Positions 30,049 to 40,107 of a stretch of DNA of 64,000 nucleotides are shown here, one piece after another. Position 1 is the first letter of the stretch; each line of letters starts with the position of its first letter. Source of the stretch: Coemansia sp. RSA 487. Lineage: Eukaryota > Kickxellomycota > Kickxellomycetes > Kickxellales > Kickxellaceae. Both the position numbers and the translations under genes were made by a program. The notes under the pieces were generated by a model, which saw only the letters and a list, made by a program, of their open reading frames with translations, did not search any database and was not told the origin of the DNA. The stretch is from NCBI GenBank assembly GCA_027577595.1, contig JANBRJ010000042.1:1-64000 (forward strand), written 5' to 3'.

Positions 30049-30546
30049 GAAGAAACCCGCTTATTTTGGCTGTTTTAACCTGGAACATGCCGTATTCTGC
30101 AGTGGGATGGAGATGACAAAATTTAAACACGTGGATTGTCAAAATCCTCTTTTTCAACTGCAATTTACCACCAATCAGTAATATAACCCCATTACCCGTG
30201 AATCCGCCATTTATCACCAAACATGAATTTGAGTAGTTGTTTCAGTTGATAGTGCATGTTTATTGAATAATCAATTGATTTTATAAAAATGGAGAAAAGT
30301 CTACGGCAAATGTAATCTCATAAGATCAATGTATTCTGCCAATTATAGCCTTACCGATACGTGTGCTTGCGTTACTGAATTATAAGTACTGCTGGTTTAT
30401 AGTTGATAAACCAAGGCTATAGCATCTTTGAATCTATTATTCTTACCTTTCATATAGTTATATAGTTTGAAACATTTACTGGCAACAACAACAAGTCAAA
30501 GAAAGCATACCCATGTTTTTATAGAAATAGTTATTTCGGAGATCCT
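29800..30546. other. AT-rich intergenic region with a (TTG) microsatellite
   Basis: A minus-strand frame across 29897-30220 reads the microsatellite as polyglutamine, but its nominal start is TTG and no in-frame ATG precedes the repeat, so it is not called a gene. Confidence 0.5.
30005..30049 (+). repeat. Microsatellite (TTG)15
   Basis: Fifteen perfect TTG units (CAA on the minus strand). Perfect units imply recent slippage. Confidence 0.97.
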
Positions 30547-30771
30547 CTACTTTCTCATTACGCTTTTTTTATGTTTATCACATATTTTTATGACAGCGTT
30601 CTTGTAACATATTGGGATGTAGTTAGTAGAATCCTTTCCATCTAAATTTGAAACACAAAAGAAACGCTTGTCGTTACATGCAACTACTTTGGCGCCTCCA
30701 TACTTTTTTATTAAATCTGCAATTTCCACCCTAGTCTCGTAAGGTATGTATAACTTTCCAAGTAGAAACAT
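30547..30771 (-). CDS. Small BRCT-like hypothetical protein, 74 aa
   Basis: ATG at 30771; TATATAAG on the minus strand at 30879-30886 (108 nt upstream). The pattern is suggestive of one BRCT repeat: FLLGKLYIPYETRVEIADLI (strand plus helix), the Gly-Gly turn KYGGAKVVACNDKRFFCVSN, and YIPICYKNAVIKICDKHKK in place of the usual W..C helix 3. BRCT domains bind phosphopeptides or DNA in repair and telomere proteins, but they are normally part of larger proteins; here the frame ends after one unit. It could be an exon of a longer gene, a truncated copy, or a false resemblance. Confidence 0.35.
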   Translation of the reverse strand: MFLLGKLYIPYETRVEIADLIKKYGGAKVVACNDKRFFCVSNLDGKDSTNYIPICYKNAVIKICDKHKKSVMRK

Positions 30772-31102
30772 GGTAGCACGAAAGCACTTTTTTGCTAATA
30801 GTTAAATAAAGATATCATTAAGGAATAAAATCATGAAGAACTGTACACGAAATGGACGGATGTAGGATAAACATTTTGCTTATATAGCATTTGTGGTTTT
30901 ACAACTTTTGCATATTTTATTTTAAAACAGGACAATAAATATCTGTAAAGAGGACGGCCAACGGCTCTTTTCTTCTTCAAACTTACCCGCCGCAGCCACT
31001 GTTTTCTTGAAGACTTGGAAAGCTGACTTTATGTAAACCTAAAAGAAGTCGTTTAATAGGAAAGCGGATTGACAAAAAGAAGACAGCCGTTCTTTGTAGT
31101 AC
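30772..31102. other. AT-rich intergenic region
   Basis: Holds the minus-strand TATA-like site at 30879-30886; otherwise nothing recognised. Confidence 0.5.
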
Positions 31103-31318
31103 ATGTCGGAGCGTTTGGAAAATACTTTTTCTAATGTACATGCAACTCTATTTGTAGACATACATACTATGTATTTGTTGTCAGAACAAGAAATGTTATT
31201 TTTTCACAAATGGCTAGAATCGAAATTATGTGCACCACACATTTGCAATAAGCTAACAAAAAGCCTGAACATCCAAGTTTATTTAGATACACCCGTTCTT
31301 TTTACCGAGCTTGGCTGA
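31103..31318 (+). CDS. Doubtful small ORF, 71 aa
   Basis: Begins ATG TCG GAG in a fair context and encodes MSERLENTFSNVHATLFVDI and onwards with no recognisable domain. No TATA box was found within 150 nt upstream, unlike the small minus-strand genes nearby. AT-rich composition makes a chance frame quite possible. Confidence 0.2.
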   Translation: MSERLENTFSNVHATLFVDIHTMYLLSEQEMLFFHKWLESKLCAPHICNKLTKSLNIQVYLDTPVLFTELG

Positions 31319-31879
31319 CTAAATGTGTTGGGATAATAAAACAAACAAACACAATTTTCGCCAATAAAGCTGGGTTTTATGTACATCCTTTTGAAGAATA
31401 AATGGGACTGCCAATTTGTTGGCACGGATCCTTGAACTTTTTGGGCATTTTATCGGGGCGGATTTCCATTTTTCTTTTATGGAAGCTATTTTGAACTTCT
31501 TTCAGGCAAAGGTGACGAAAAATAGGCAATAGCAACCGCTGTCATGGAAAGTTCTAAATTGCCATCGTTATTTCAAGTTGCTTTCTTGGAATGGTGCCAA
31601 ATGTTGTGGTTGTGAAACCGATGTAATCTGATGATCAGAATTTTGCAGATTAATAGTGACTGCAGATTAGGGTGTAGGTGTTTTTTAAACTCGCCAGAGT
31701 TTGCTTGGTAGTTTCTATTGTATTCTACACTTTTCTTCGGTTTCACAACACGAAAACAAATAATCTCTTTCTTTCCCAGACGCCAGAATCTTTTTGTTTC
31801 GAGTTTTCATATTTTGCTCAAATTTAGATTTTCCAAAAAGAATTCACCTCCACTCTTCGGAAACAATTAACAAAAAACA
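31319..31879. other. AHA1 upstream region, possible heat-shock elements
   Basis: No gene. A GAAnnTTC pair (heat-shock-factor half-sites) occurs at 31547-31554, and a GAA-C-TTC arrangement near 31493. AHA1 is HSF-controlled in yeast, so these are candidate heat-shock elements, though such short motifs are frequent by chance. Confidence 0.3.
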
Positions 31880-33280
31880 ATGGCCGACTGGAGAAACGTT
31901 GGAAACTGGCACTGGAAGGAAAGAAACTGCCTTGACTGGGCCAAGCAGTACTTTGAGAACACGCTAACTGGGGTGGAAGTGACGGATGCCAGCGGGTACA
32001 GCGCCAAAGTGACGTCAGTTGATTCCATCGAAGGTGACGTGGACCTGAACATCCGCAAGGGCAAGCTCATCGCGATCTACGACGTGGAGATCAAGCTATC
32101 TTGGTCAGCTTCCAAGAAAGCCGATAGCGGCGAAGAAGACGCTGACACCCTGAGCGGAAAGATCACAATCCCTGAGGTTGCGCACGACACGGATGATTAC
32201 ACTTATGACATCACTACCAACAGCTCATCGTCGAGCAAGCTGCCGCTGAAGGACTTTGTTCGCAAGAAGCTGACACCCGAGATCACAAAGAAATTCGAAG
32301 GGTTTACGGATACCCTTAAAAAGGAGAATGGGTCCGATATGTATATTGTCGAAAAGGAGGGCACCAAAGACAGTGCTGGTGCTGTGAATCCTGAGCTGGC
32401 CAAGGCGTTCAAGGATGGCAAGCGTGCCGATGTGGCTAGTACGGCAAGTGGTGACGTGTCAGTGGCAAAGACCAAGAATGCAACATTTGGCACTGTCAGC
32501 ATTGACCAGACCGTGGAGCTTAAGTGCTCGGCGACAGATCTGTTTGCGATTCTGACTGATCCGCAGCGCGTGTCGGTTTGGACCAGAGCAGCGGCAGTGA
32601 TCGAGCCAAAGGAGGGCACACATTTCAAGCTGTTTGGTGGCCACATCGAAGGCAAGATCACCAAGCTCGAGCCGGGCAAGCTTATCCAGCAGACGTGGAG
32701 AGTGGGCAGCTGGCCAGCAGACCATTACTCTAACGTGACTTTTGAGCTGGAGCAACTCTCGTCATCCACTCGGCTGACCCTAAAACAGACGAATGTCCCA
32801 TTCAACGAGGAGGACGCGACAAAGGCAAATTGGGACAGGTATTATTGGAACAGCATCAAGGGAACATTCGGGTAAGTTGATCAACGTAGACTTCCAGTAG
32901 ATGTGCCATATGCTTTTTATTTGTGTGGCGAAGGCTAACTTGTCAGTGAGTGAGATGAAGAAGAACCCTGTAGTACTAATCGTTTGCCGTTTACTCCTCT
33001 CCCATATAATGTGTCTGCGCGCTTGACATCAAGCATCTCCGAACGGGCCACGACATCGGATATCATCGAATCTGTACAATACGCTGTTGATTCCACGAAA
33101 CATTCTTCTGATTTTCGACGTAATTCTCGGAAACGTAAGGCATATCGACGCACTGCTAAACGTGATGCCATCGACAACACGTCCGCTACTGGTGCCTATG
33201 CCTACTGGACGTTCGTTACCGCCACTGCCGTTGCTGCTGGTGCTGCTGCTGTATACTATATGAACACTTCAAGTGTATAG
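31880..33280 (+). CDS. AHA1: AHA1-type Hsp90 ATPase activator, probably with a spliced C-terminal membrane anchor
   Basis: The main frame 31880-32875 encodes the two AHA1 domains: N-domain from NVGNWHWKERNCLDWAKQYF (binds Hsp90 middle domain; the family's NxxxHWxE start is clear) and a C-terminal SRPBCC domain (~205-330: VELKCSATDLFAILTDPQRV, GGHIEGKITKLEPGKLIQQT, KANWDRYYWNSIKGTFG). The apparent stop TAA at 32873 overlaps a donor gg|gtaagt. Splicing 32871 to 33034 (branch TACTAAT at ~32973, first AG after it) keeps frame and adds ~81 residues: a basic patch RRNSRKRKAYRRTAKR, then a hydrophobic helix YWTFVTATAVAAGAAAVYYM and a six-residue end. That downstream frame has no ATG before the helix, so it needs an upstream exon. 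Predicted length is 412 aa versus ~340-350 in usual AHA1. AHA1 identity is firm; the anchor is inference. Confidence 0.85.
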
Positions 33281-33443
33281 AATTGGAATGTGATGCCAGC
33301 TTGTTCCAAAACGTGATGGGCTGTTTCTTACGACTGTTTTTTTTTTTACAAACTTCATCGGTTTGGGCTATCTTTGCTTTGTCGGGGGAGGGGTTTAATA
33401 CAGAAAGACAACATTTCAATTGCAAGAAGGGTGGTAAAACTAG

Positions 33444-34406
33444 TTACTTTTTGCCAAAGAGCTTGGCCTGTAACGCCAGAAACTCTTCCTCTGACGGCTC
33501 ATCAAACGCATCGGCTGCATTTTTCTTCTTATTGCTTTTGCCACTTTCTTTGCTTTTGGGGTCGCTCTTCTTTTTCTTCTTGGAGTTTTGTTGCGATACA
33601 TACTTTTCCTCAATGTTGGCAATGATTGCGGACATGCGGTTGTTGGTGTTTTGGCGGATAAGCGCCTTGATTCCCTCTGCATCACTGTCGTCATCGTCAT
33701 CGCCTCCGCGCTTACGCTTGCGTTTGCGCTCAGCGTTCTTTGCCTTGCGAAGCTTGTCGTCCAACCCGAGCTCCTCACGCAGCGCATCTGCTTCTGCTGC
33801 CTCACCCCTGGCCTGAGCAGCGCGCTTCTTTGAAAGTTTCTTTGACTTGGTAAAAATCTTTGTGCGCTTGATAGTTTTTGCCTTGATGGCGTCCTCGAGG
33901 ATGCCTACAAAACGTTCCTCGTCTAGCTCAACGTCGGCTAGCATGACGTCGGCAAAGATTAGGTCAAGGTCGCCGTCATGACGTGTGTATGCGGCTAGGA
34001 GGTCAGCCTTTTCTTCATCCGAGCGCTTGTACTTTAGAGCAAACTGCTCGATAGTCGTTGCATCGACCACGCCGGACCAGAGCTCGCGGAAATACGCATC
34101 CCAGTCCTTCCCTTCCTCAACCACGAGATCATTGATGCTGCCTGTGGTGTCGTACATTTTGCGCCGCTTTGGGTCCTTTAGAATCGTGTATGCAAACCCG
34201 ACCTGCTGGAACTCTTGGGTCTTTGCTTGCGCTTCAGGAGAGGATGGATCTAGGTGCGCCCATTTGTCAGGGTGCGTTCGGAGCGCCCGTCTTCTGTATG
34301 CCTTGCGTAGTTCGTCATCGTCAGCAGTCTTTTGTACCTCCAGAACCGCGTAGAGATCAGGTACTTGCTCGTCCTCAGTTAGATCAAACGGTGCTCCCTT
34401 TGACAT
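33444..34406 (-). CDS. DNAJC9-like J-domain protein
   Basis: A single exon of 320 aa. The J domain (residues ~16-90: DLYAVLEVQKTADDDELRKA, with the essential HPD in RTHPDKWAHLD) is followed by the DNAJC9-type segment DWDAYFRELWSGVVDATTIE, YTRHDGDLDLIFADVMLADV and ERFVGILEDAIKAKTIKRTK, which in the human protein binds histones H3-H4. The C-terminal half is Lys-rich and acidic by turns with nuclear-localisation-like runs (AERKRKRKRGGDDDDD, SKKKKKSDPKSKES). It ends FLALQAKLFGKK, a conserved terminal motif of the family. Predicted nuclear Hsp70 co-chaperone for histones. It is convergent with AHA1, 163 nt apart. Confidence 0.88.
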   Translation of the reverse strand: MSKGAPFDLTEDEQVPDLYAVLEVQKTADDDELRKAYRRRALRTHPDKWAHLDPSSPEAQAKTQEFQQVGFAYTILKDPKRRKMYDTTGSINDLVVEEGKDWDAYFRELWSGVVDATTIEQFALKYKRSDEEKADLLAAYTRHDGDLDLIFADVMLADVELDEERFVGILEDAIKAKTIKRTKIFTKSKKLSKKRAAQARGEAAEADALREELGLDDKLRKAKNAERKRKRKRGGDDDDDSDAEGIKALIRQNTNNRMSAIIANIEEKYVSQQNSKKKKKSDPKSKESGKSNKKKNAADAFDEPSEEEFLALQAKLFGKK

Positions 34407-35836
34407 CTTTACCGACAGTTATTAGCCGAATGTAGCAGCGAAATTTAGAATTTAAGAGGGAAAAAAGAGCTTGGCAGCAGATGTTTGGTAAAAGAAAGTA
34501 AACGTCAGAGGAGAAAAACAGAAGCGAGGTGTACGCGTTCGCGTTTCGTTGCGTTTGCAATTTTGAAAAAGCGTTGATCAGATACTCTTGATTAGGATTT
34601 GATTTTGTGGTATTTTTGAGGCGACAAGCTTGAACTCGATATGGGCTTTTGGAGCTAGCAGCATCTCACGCATGCGTAGTGCATTTGGCTTGGCGGTAAT
34701 CAGAACATTTCTTCAGGTGACAGTGCCGGATATTGGCCATTTTTGTAGGCATTGGCAGCACATGCAAGCATGTGATACCTTTGCAGTTCCTAAAGCAGTC
34801 TAAGGCTTGCGAGTAGTGCTTGTGCAAAAGCCAAAACCAAAACATTTCATGGATACCAGCTGGCTACAGTTTGTTTTTTTCGAACGAAAAAATTCGAGAC
34901 AACAGACCCCATGGATGATCGTTTACCCTTTCTCCCTTTCCTTATCTTTCAATGACATTTGTGGCTGTTGATTGAAAGCCGAAGGTAAGAGTGGAAAGAA
35001 AAAAATGAACTTGATCTGGAGACCTTGACCTGCAGACCTCGTTGCTCTTTCTTTTTTGCGTGTGTAGAAGAGAAATGGCAGCAATCAATGACAGCAAAGG
35101 TCTGCAGGCCACGGAATTCAGCAAGCCAGGTTTTTTTGTGCAGTGTGGATCCTCTGCTTCCCAGTGGCCAGTGATCTGGAGACCGTTCTTCGTTCATGCG
35201 GGTTTTTTGGGGCCATGCATCCAGTGCAATATTTTCCGAGCGCTTAGAGCCATGTCATTTTACTGCTGTCACTGTTCTGTGCTTTGTTCATATGAAAGAT
35301 CTGCGTGTAGAGAAGGAAGGCAAGATAAGCCCCGAAGCCCGGCGACAAGCTGTGATTGGGCCACAAGCAAGCGGGCCAGACCAAAGATCAGCCCAAGATG
35401 CAAAAGCACCAAGGAGATATTAGATATTAGGGCATTTTTACCCCTTATATCGCAGTCAGAGAAGCGCGGAGCAGAAAGAAAAAAGTGATGCTCAGTGTAA
35501 TCATTCCAGATTAGGTTTGCTTCCTCCCATCTGCAAAGATAAGGGAAAAAAAAACCCTGGCACCAGCGTCAAAAAAAAAAAGATTGTGTGACGGAGGCAG
35601 CTTTCAAGCCAAAGCATGTGCAAAAGGCAAATACAGCAAGAGCACCGTCGCCACTATTATATAAAGGAGCAAGTTGCTTCCTCCTCCCCTTCTCTCTCTT
35701 CCTTCCGTAACGACCTTTTCTTCTTTTCTTTGGTCATTTGGCTTTGTATCTCTTCCATTTTTTCTACTTTTGTAATTAGCTATCCCAACTGCCTTATCTT
35801 TCATCTGTGAGGAATACTTGGTTTCTCCGAACAAAC
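34407..35836. other. Divergent promoter region of the DNAJC9-like and aconitase genes (1.4 kb)
   Basis: No gene accepted; frames at 35042-35488 and 34949-35197 have no domain. A short inverted repeat of about 13 bp occurs (around GACCTGCAGACCT at 35029 and AGGTCTGCAGGCC at 35098), which could be a decayed hairpin element but is too short to classify. A TATA box for aconitase lies near 35658. Confidence 0.45.
35658..35666 (+). promoter_or_regulatory. TATA box of the aconitase gene
   Basis: TATATAAAG lies about 170 nt before the aconitase ATG at 35837, followed by a pyrimidine-rich leader. Confidence 0.5.
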
Positions 35837-38642
35837 ATGTTTTCGTGCACTGCTGCCGCCCGTGCCCTCAAGGTAAGCACACACTCCTCTCGTTCATATG
35901 TCCGCAAAAGTCACAAGCCAATGTCGCTGCCTGTTCTCGTTTGAAGGTGTTTACTTCAGAAGAGTACTCCACGCTTTTCGTGCTCTTTGGTTCGCGCTCT
36001 TCTTTCTGATGACAATCAGTGCTTATCTTGATTGCCATCGGAGACAGAAAAAGAATGTGAAATCGACCGCAGTAGAAGGAGCGAGATCCCAACAAATTGC
36101 TTTGTTCTGGGTTCCCTCTTTGTTCTCTTATCTCAGCAACGAGCAGTTTGATTGTCTTGCGCACCAGCCATCTATCTCGCTTATCGTGGAATCTAGACTC
36201 TCTGTCAATACGAGCGATTACAATGGCCGCGACATAATATATGAAAAGGCAAATGAAACCCATATCATTTAAAGCATTGGCTAACCAGTCTGTTTTAACC
36301 CTATGTCGATATATTTACTCACAGTGTAGGGCACTACTTCCTCTTTTGGCGCATTCGCTGCGCGCCGTTCAATGGCAACGGCGCCTCAGAAGGTGCCCAT
36401 GTCCCGGCACGAGCCCAACAAGTTCATCAACTACCAGCGCATCGAGGACAACCTCGAGGTGGTGCGCAAGCGCCTGAACCGGCCACTGACGCTGTCTGAG
36501 AAGATCCTGTACGGGCATCTAGACAATGCAGCTGAGCAAGACATCCAGCGTGGCGTGTCGTACCTGCAGCTGCGTCCCGACCGCGTGGTTTGCCAGGATG
36601 CCACTGCGCAGATGGCGCTGTTGCAGTTCATGTCTGCCGGCATTCCCGATGTTGCTGTGCCTTCATCTGTGCACTGCGACCATCTTATTCTTGGCGAGAG
36701 CGGCGCAGAGGCCGATCTTGCACGCGCCAAGGAGGTAAACAAGGAGGTCTACGACTTCCTGTCTACGACTTGCGCCAAGTACAACCTGGGCTTCTGGGGT
36801 CCTGGCTCTGGTATCATCCACCAGATCGTCATTGAGAACTATGCGTTCCCCGGTGCCCTGATCATCGGTACCGACTCCCACACCCCGAACGCTGGCGGTC
36901 TCGGCGCTGCTGCCGTCGGTGTTGGCGGTGCTGACGCCGTCGACGTCATGTCTGGCATCCCATGGGAGCTCAAGTGCCCCAAGGCCATTGGTGTGAAGCT
37001 CACAGGCCGTCTCGGCGGCTGGGCGTCTCCAAAGGACATTATCCTCGAGGTTGCCGGTATCCTTACTGTCAAGGGCGGCACTGGCGCTATCGTCGAGTAC
37101 TTTGGGTCTGGCGTCGAGTCTGTGTCTGCAACTGGCATGGGTACCGTGTGCAACATGGGAGCCGAGATCGGGGCCACAACCTCTGTCTTCCCGTTCACCG
37201 AGAGCATGCACCGCTACCTCGTCTCGACAGGCCGTCCCGAGGTTGCCGATGCGTCGAGAAAGTTCTCGCACAACCTCCGCGCTGATGAGGGCGCCAAGTA
37301 CGACGAGGTGGTCGAGATCAACCTGTCTGAGCTGGAGCCGCGCATCAACGGCCCGTTCACACCCGATCTGATGACTCCCCTTACCAAGTTCAAGGACACC
37401 GCCAAGGAGAAGAGCTGGCCTGAAGACATCTCTGCGTGCCTGATCGGATCGTGCACCAACTCTTCGTACGAGGACATGACCCGCGCAGCGTCGCTGGCCA
37501 AGGAGGCTCTGGATGCCGGACTCCAGGTCAAGTCGGACTTCATTGTCACCCCCGGATCTGAGCAGATCCGCGCAACCACCGAGCGCGACGGACTGCTGGA
37601 GATCTTCCGCGATGCCGGCGGCACAATCCTTGCCAACGCCTGCGGTCCCTGCATTGGACAGTGGGCGCGCCACGACGTCAAGCATGGCGAGCGCAACACC
37701 ATTATCACGTCGTACAACCGTAACTTCACTGGACGCAACGACGGCAACCCTGCCACGCACGGATTTGTTGCGTCGCCTGAGATCGTCACTGCGCTGGCGT
37801 TTGGCGGCAGCACCAACTTTAATCCGATTACCGACACGCTAACCACGCCGTCGGGAAAGCCGTTCAAGTTCAGCGCACCGAACGGAATCGAACTTCCGCC
37901 GCGTGGCTTTGATACCGGCATGAACACGTACCAGGCGCCTCCCACCGACCGCGCCAACGTCGAGGTTGTTGTCAAGCCCGACAGCCAGCGCCTGCAGCTG
38001 CTCGAGCCCTTCAAGCCATGGAATGGCAAGGATGTCGAGAACGTCCCGATTCTGATCAAGGTCAAGGGCAAGTGCACCACTGACCACATTTCGATGGCTG
38101 GGCCCTGGCTCAAGTACCGCGGCCACCTCGACAACATCTCCAACAACATGCTGATCGGTGCCACTAACAGCGAGAACGGCGAGGCCAACAATGTGCGCAA
38201 CCAGGAGACCGGCAAGTTCGATGCGGTCCCAGCCACCGCCCGCTACTACAAGGCACACGACATCCCGTGGGTTGTGATCGGTGACGAAAATTACGGCGAG
38301 GGATCGTCGCGCGAACATGCTGCGATGTCTGTGCGCTTCCTGGGCGGAGCCGCCGTCATTGTCAAGAGCTTTGCACGCATCCATGAGACCAACCTGAAGA
38401 AGCAGGGACTGCTGCCGTTGACTTTCCATGACCCCAAGGACTACGACCTCATTAACCCCGAGGACAAGGTGTCGATTCTTGGCCTCAAGGAGCTTGCGCC
38501 TGGAAAGCCGCTGACGCTGCGCGTGACGAAGCCTTCGGGCGAGCATGTTGACATCAGGGTCGACCAGACATTCAACGAGAACCAGATCACTTGGTTCCAT
38601 GCTGGATCTGCTCTGAACCATATTGCCAAGACTAGAAAGTAA
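35837..38642 (+). CDS. ACO1: Aconitate hydratase, mitochondrial
   Basis: Spliced as 35837-35872 and 36330-38642, 782 aa (yeast Aco1 is 778). The 36-nt first exon plus the start of exon 2 encode a presequence: [12 protein letters not shown] then [19 protein letters not shown]. The mature part begins [20 protein letters not shown]. Catalytic landmarks: [20 protein letters not shown], the [4Fe-4S] ligand block [13 protein letters not shown] (~386), the ACGPCIGQW pair (~449 and 452), and the swivel-domain [20 protein letters not shown]. It interconverts citrate and isocitrate in the TCA cycle; in yeast it also stabilises mitochondrial DNA. Codon use is the most biased toward C-ending codons in the window, as expected for a highly expressed gene. 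The intron is 457 nt. Confidence 0.98.
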
Positions 38643-38877
38643 AGCAAAACACAGGAGCCTTCTTTGGGGGTTCTTCTGCTGTTGGATGCGTTTATCAGGA
38701 AAGCCTTTCTTTTTCTTTTTGTATCGTTTTCTCTCTAACATATTTCATTCTCACATTAAAAAATTCAATATTTACACGGTAGGCAAGATACAACAAGAGG
38801 TTAGGTTGATCAGGAAGAAGTGGGGGTGTTTGAGTGAGCAATGGACGGAGGTGAGGTGGGAGGGGTGGATGGTTTTC

Positions 38878-40107
38878 TTAATCGCTGTCATCAAAGTAGT
38901 CGTCGTACAATGTGGATACGGATTCGGGAGTAGCAACATCTAAAGTTCCACTATGATGTCTGTTACTTTCGAGCTGCTGCTGCTGTCTTTCATGGCCGTT
39001 TTCTGACGCTATCTGATGGTGCTCTGGATGCATAGCTTTGCAAAAGTCCCTGATCTTCGAATCGTCAAACATGCACGGTTGGGACCCGCTAGTATGAAGT
39101 GTATCCACCGAGTTTTTCCTCTTCCTATCCGACACATATCTGCGTAGCGCGCGGCGTGCAGGCGGGCTAAGATAAAAGGTCATAGCCATGAGGGGCACCG
39201 AGAGGAACTGGAGCACACGGTCGATGATAAAGACCTCGTAGCTCTGGGTCTGCGTCTTGTACCATATGATCGAATATACAGTGTTGAACCCCAGGGTGAC
39301 GATGGGTGCAATAGGGAACCAGATGATCGAGCTGAGCGTCTTGGCAACCACCAGGTTGCTACTGCGGCGCCTCCTTTTCCTCGTCTCCTTGACCACAGCT
39401 ACCACTACGTTTTGGATTGAATTATCCGAAGACATTATGTCTTCGCCGTTGGAGGATGCTGCTTCCGTTGTGCTGGCGGTGTGCGCCATTTGGCCACATG
39501 CTTGCTGCGATCTGTGGATGATGGCAATCACCATTGTGATGATACTGTAGCCACCGACGATTGCTGTCAATGTGACCCAGATGTAGAACACGAGCCATTC
39601 AAAGATAAAGTGCCTTTTTCCAGGCGTCTCGTAGTATTGGCAGAACGTATGCATGCCGGCTACGTGTGCTGGAATAAAGAGCACAAAGAGCTGGGGCACC
39701 ACAGATAATACGGTGGTGGCCAAAGCAACCATGATGCGTGGCCACCGCTTGTGCAATGGAATGTTGTGCAAGAGGACTGCTTGGAAGTACAGGATCGCGA
39801 ATACCGAGAGGTTTAAGGGTGTGATGCTAAGCACTAAGTTGAAGAACACGTAGACTCGACATGATGCGCTTGCTTTAGCATTGACGTGTGGGCCAATGAG
39901 GCTGATGATGCTCCGCAGGACCATCAGTATCTGGATCGCTAAGATCACCCGGTAGATTGTCATCCGGAGAAGCTCCTTCCGCTGTATGCATAGCCATAGA
40001 CATAGGATCATGGTCACCCCGGAGATCCCGAGCCCGACAGATGCAAGCACCGTGGCTACCGTTTGGGCGGCTTCGGTGTTGTGGGCGCCAACATTGTTCA
40101 TCCCCAC
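38878..40107 (-). CDS. Seven-transmembrane receptor-like protein (GPCR-like)
   Basis: A single exon of 409 aa. Short outside N-terminus, then about seven hydrophobic helices: ~16-40 (VLASVGLGISGVTMILCLWL), ~49-70, ~83-108, ~123-146, ~167-195, ~255-278, ~293-313. Cys at the start of helix 3 (SASCRVYVFF) and in the second outer loop (MHTFCQYYE) could form the GPCR disulfide. The third inner loop is long and ends in a basic run KETRKRRRRSSNL before helix 6; the tail has RRALRRYVSDRKRKNS and acidic/Ser residues suited to phosphorylation. No clear DRY motif; resemblance is to fungal Git3/cAMP-receptor-like proteins in general. Ligand unknown. It is convergent with aconitase. Confidence 0.65.
   Translation of the reverse strand: MGMNNVGAHNTEAAQTVATVLASVGLGISGVTMILCLWLCIQRKELLRMTIYRVILAIQILMVLRSIISLIGPHVNAKASASCRVYVFFNLVLSITPLNLSVFAILYFQAVLLHNIPLHKRWPRIMVALATTVLSVVPQLFVLFIPAHVAGMHTFCQYYETPGKRHFIFEWLVFYIWVTLTAIVGGYSIITMVIAIIHRSQQACGQMAHTASTTEAASSNGEDIMSSDNSIQNVVVAVVKETRKRRRRSSNLVVAKTLSSIIWFPIAPIVTLGFNTVYSIIWYKTQTQSYEVFIIDRVLQFLSVPLMAMTFYLSPPARRALRRYVSDRKRKNSVDTLHTSGSQPCMFDDSKIRDFCKAMHPEHHQIASENGHERQQQQLESNRHHSGTLDVATPESVSTLYDDYFDDSD

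Noticed and set aside
29897-30220. Minus-strand frame encoding polyglutamine
   Set aside because: Nominal start is TTG with no in-frame ATG before the repeat; the polyglutamine is the (TTG)15 microsatellite read backwards.
35028-35110. Short inverted repeat around CTGCAG, considered as a MITE or terminator hairpin
   Set aside because: About 13 bp arms with ~55 nt spacing and no target duplication; too weak to classify.
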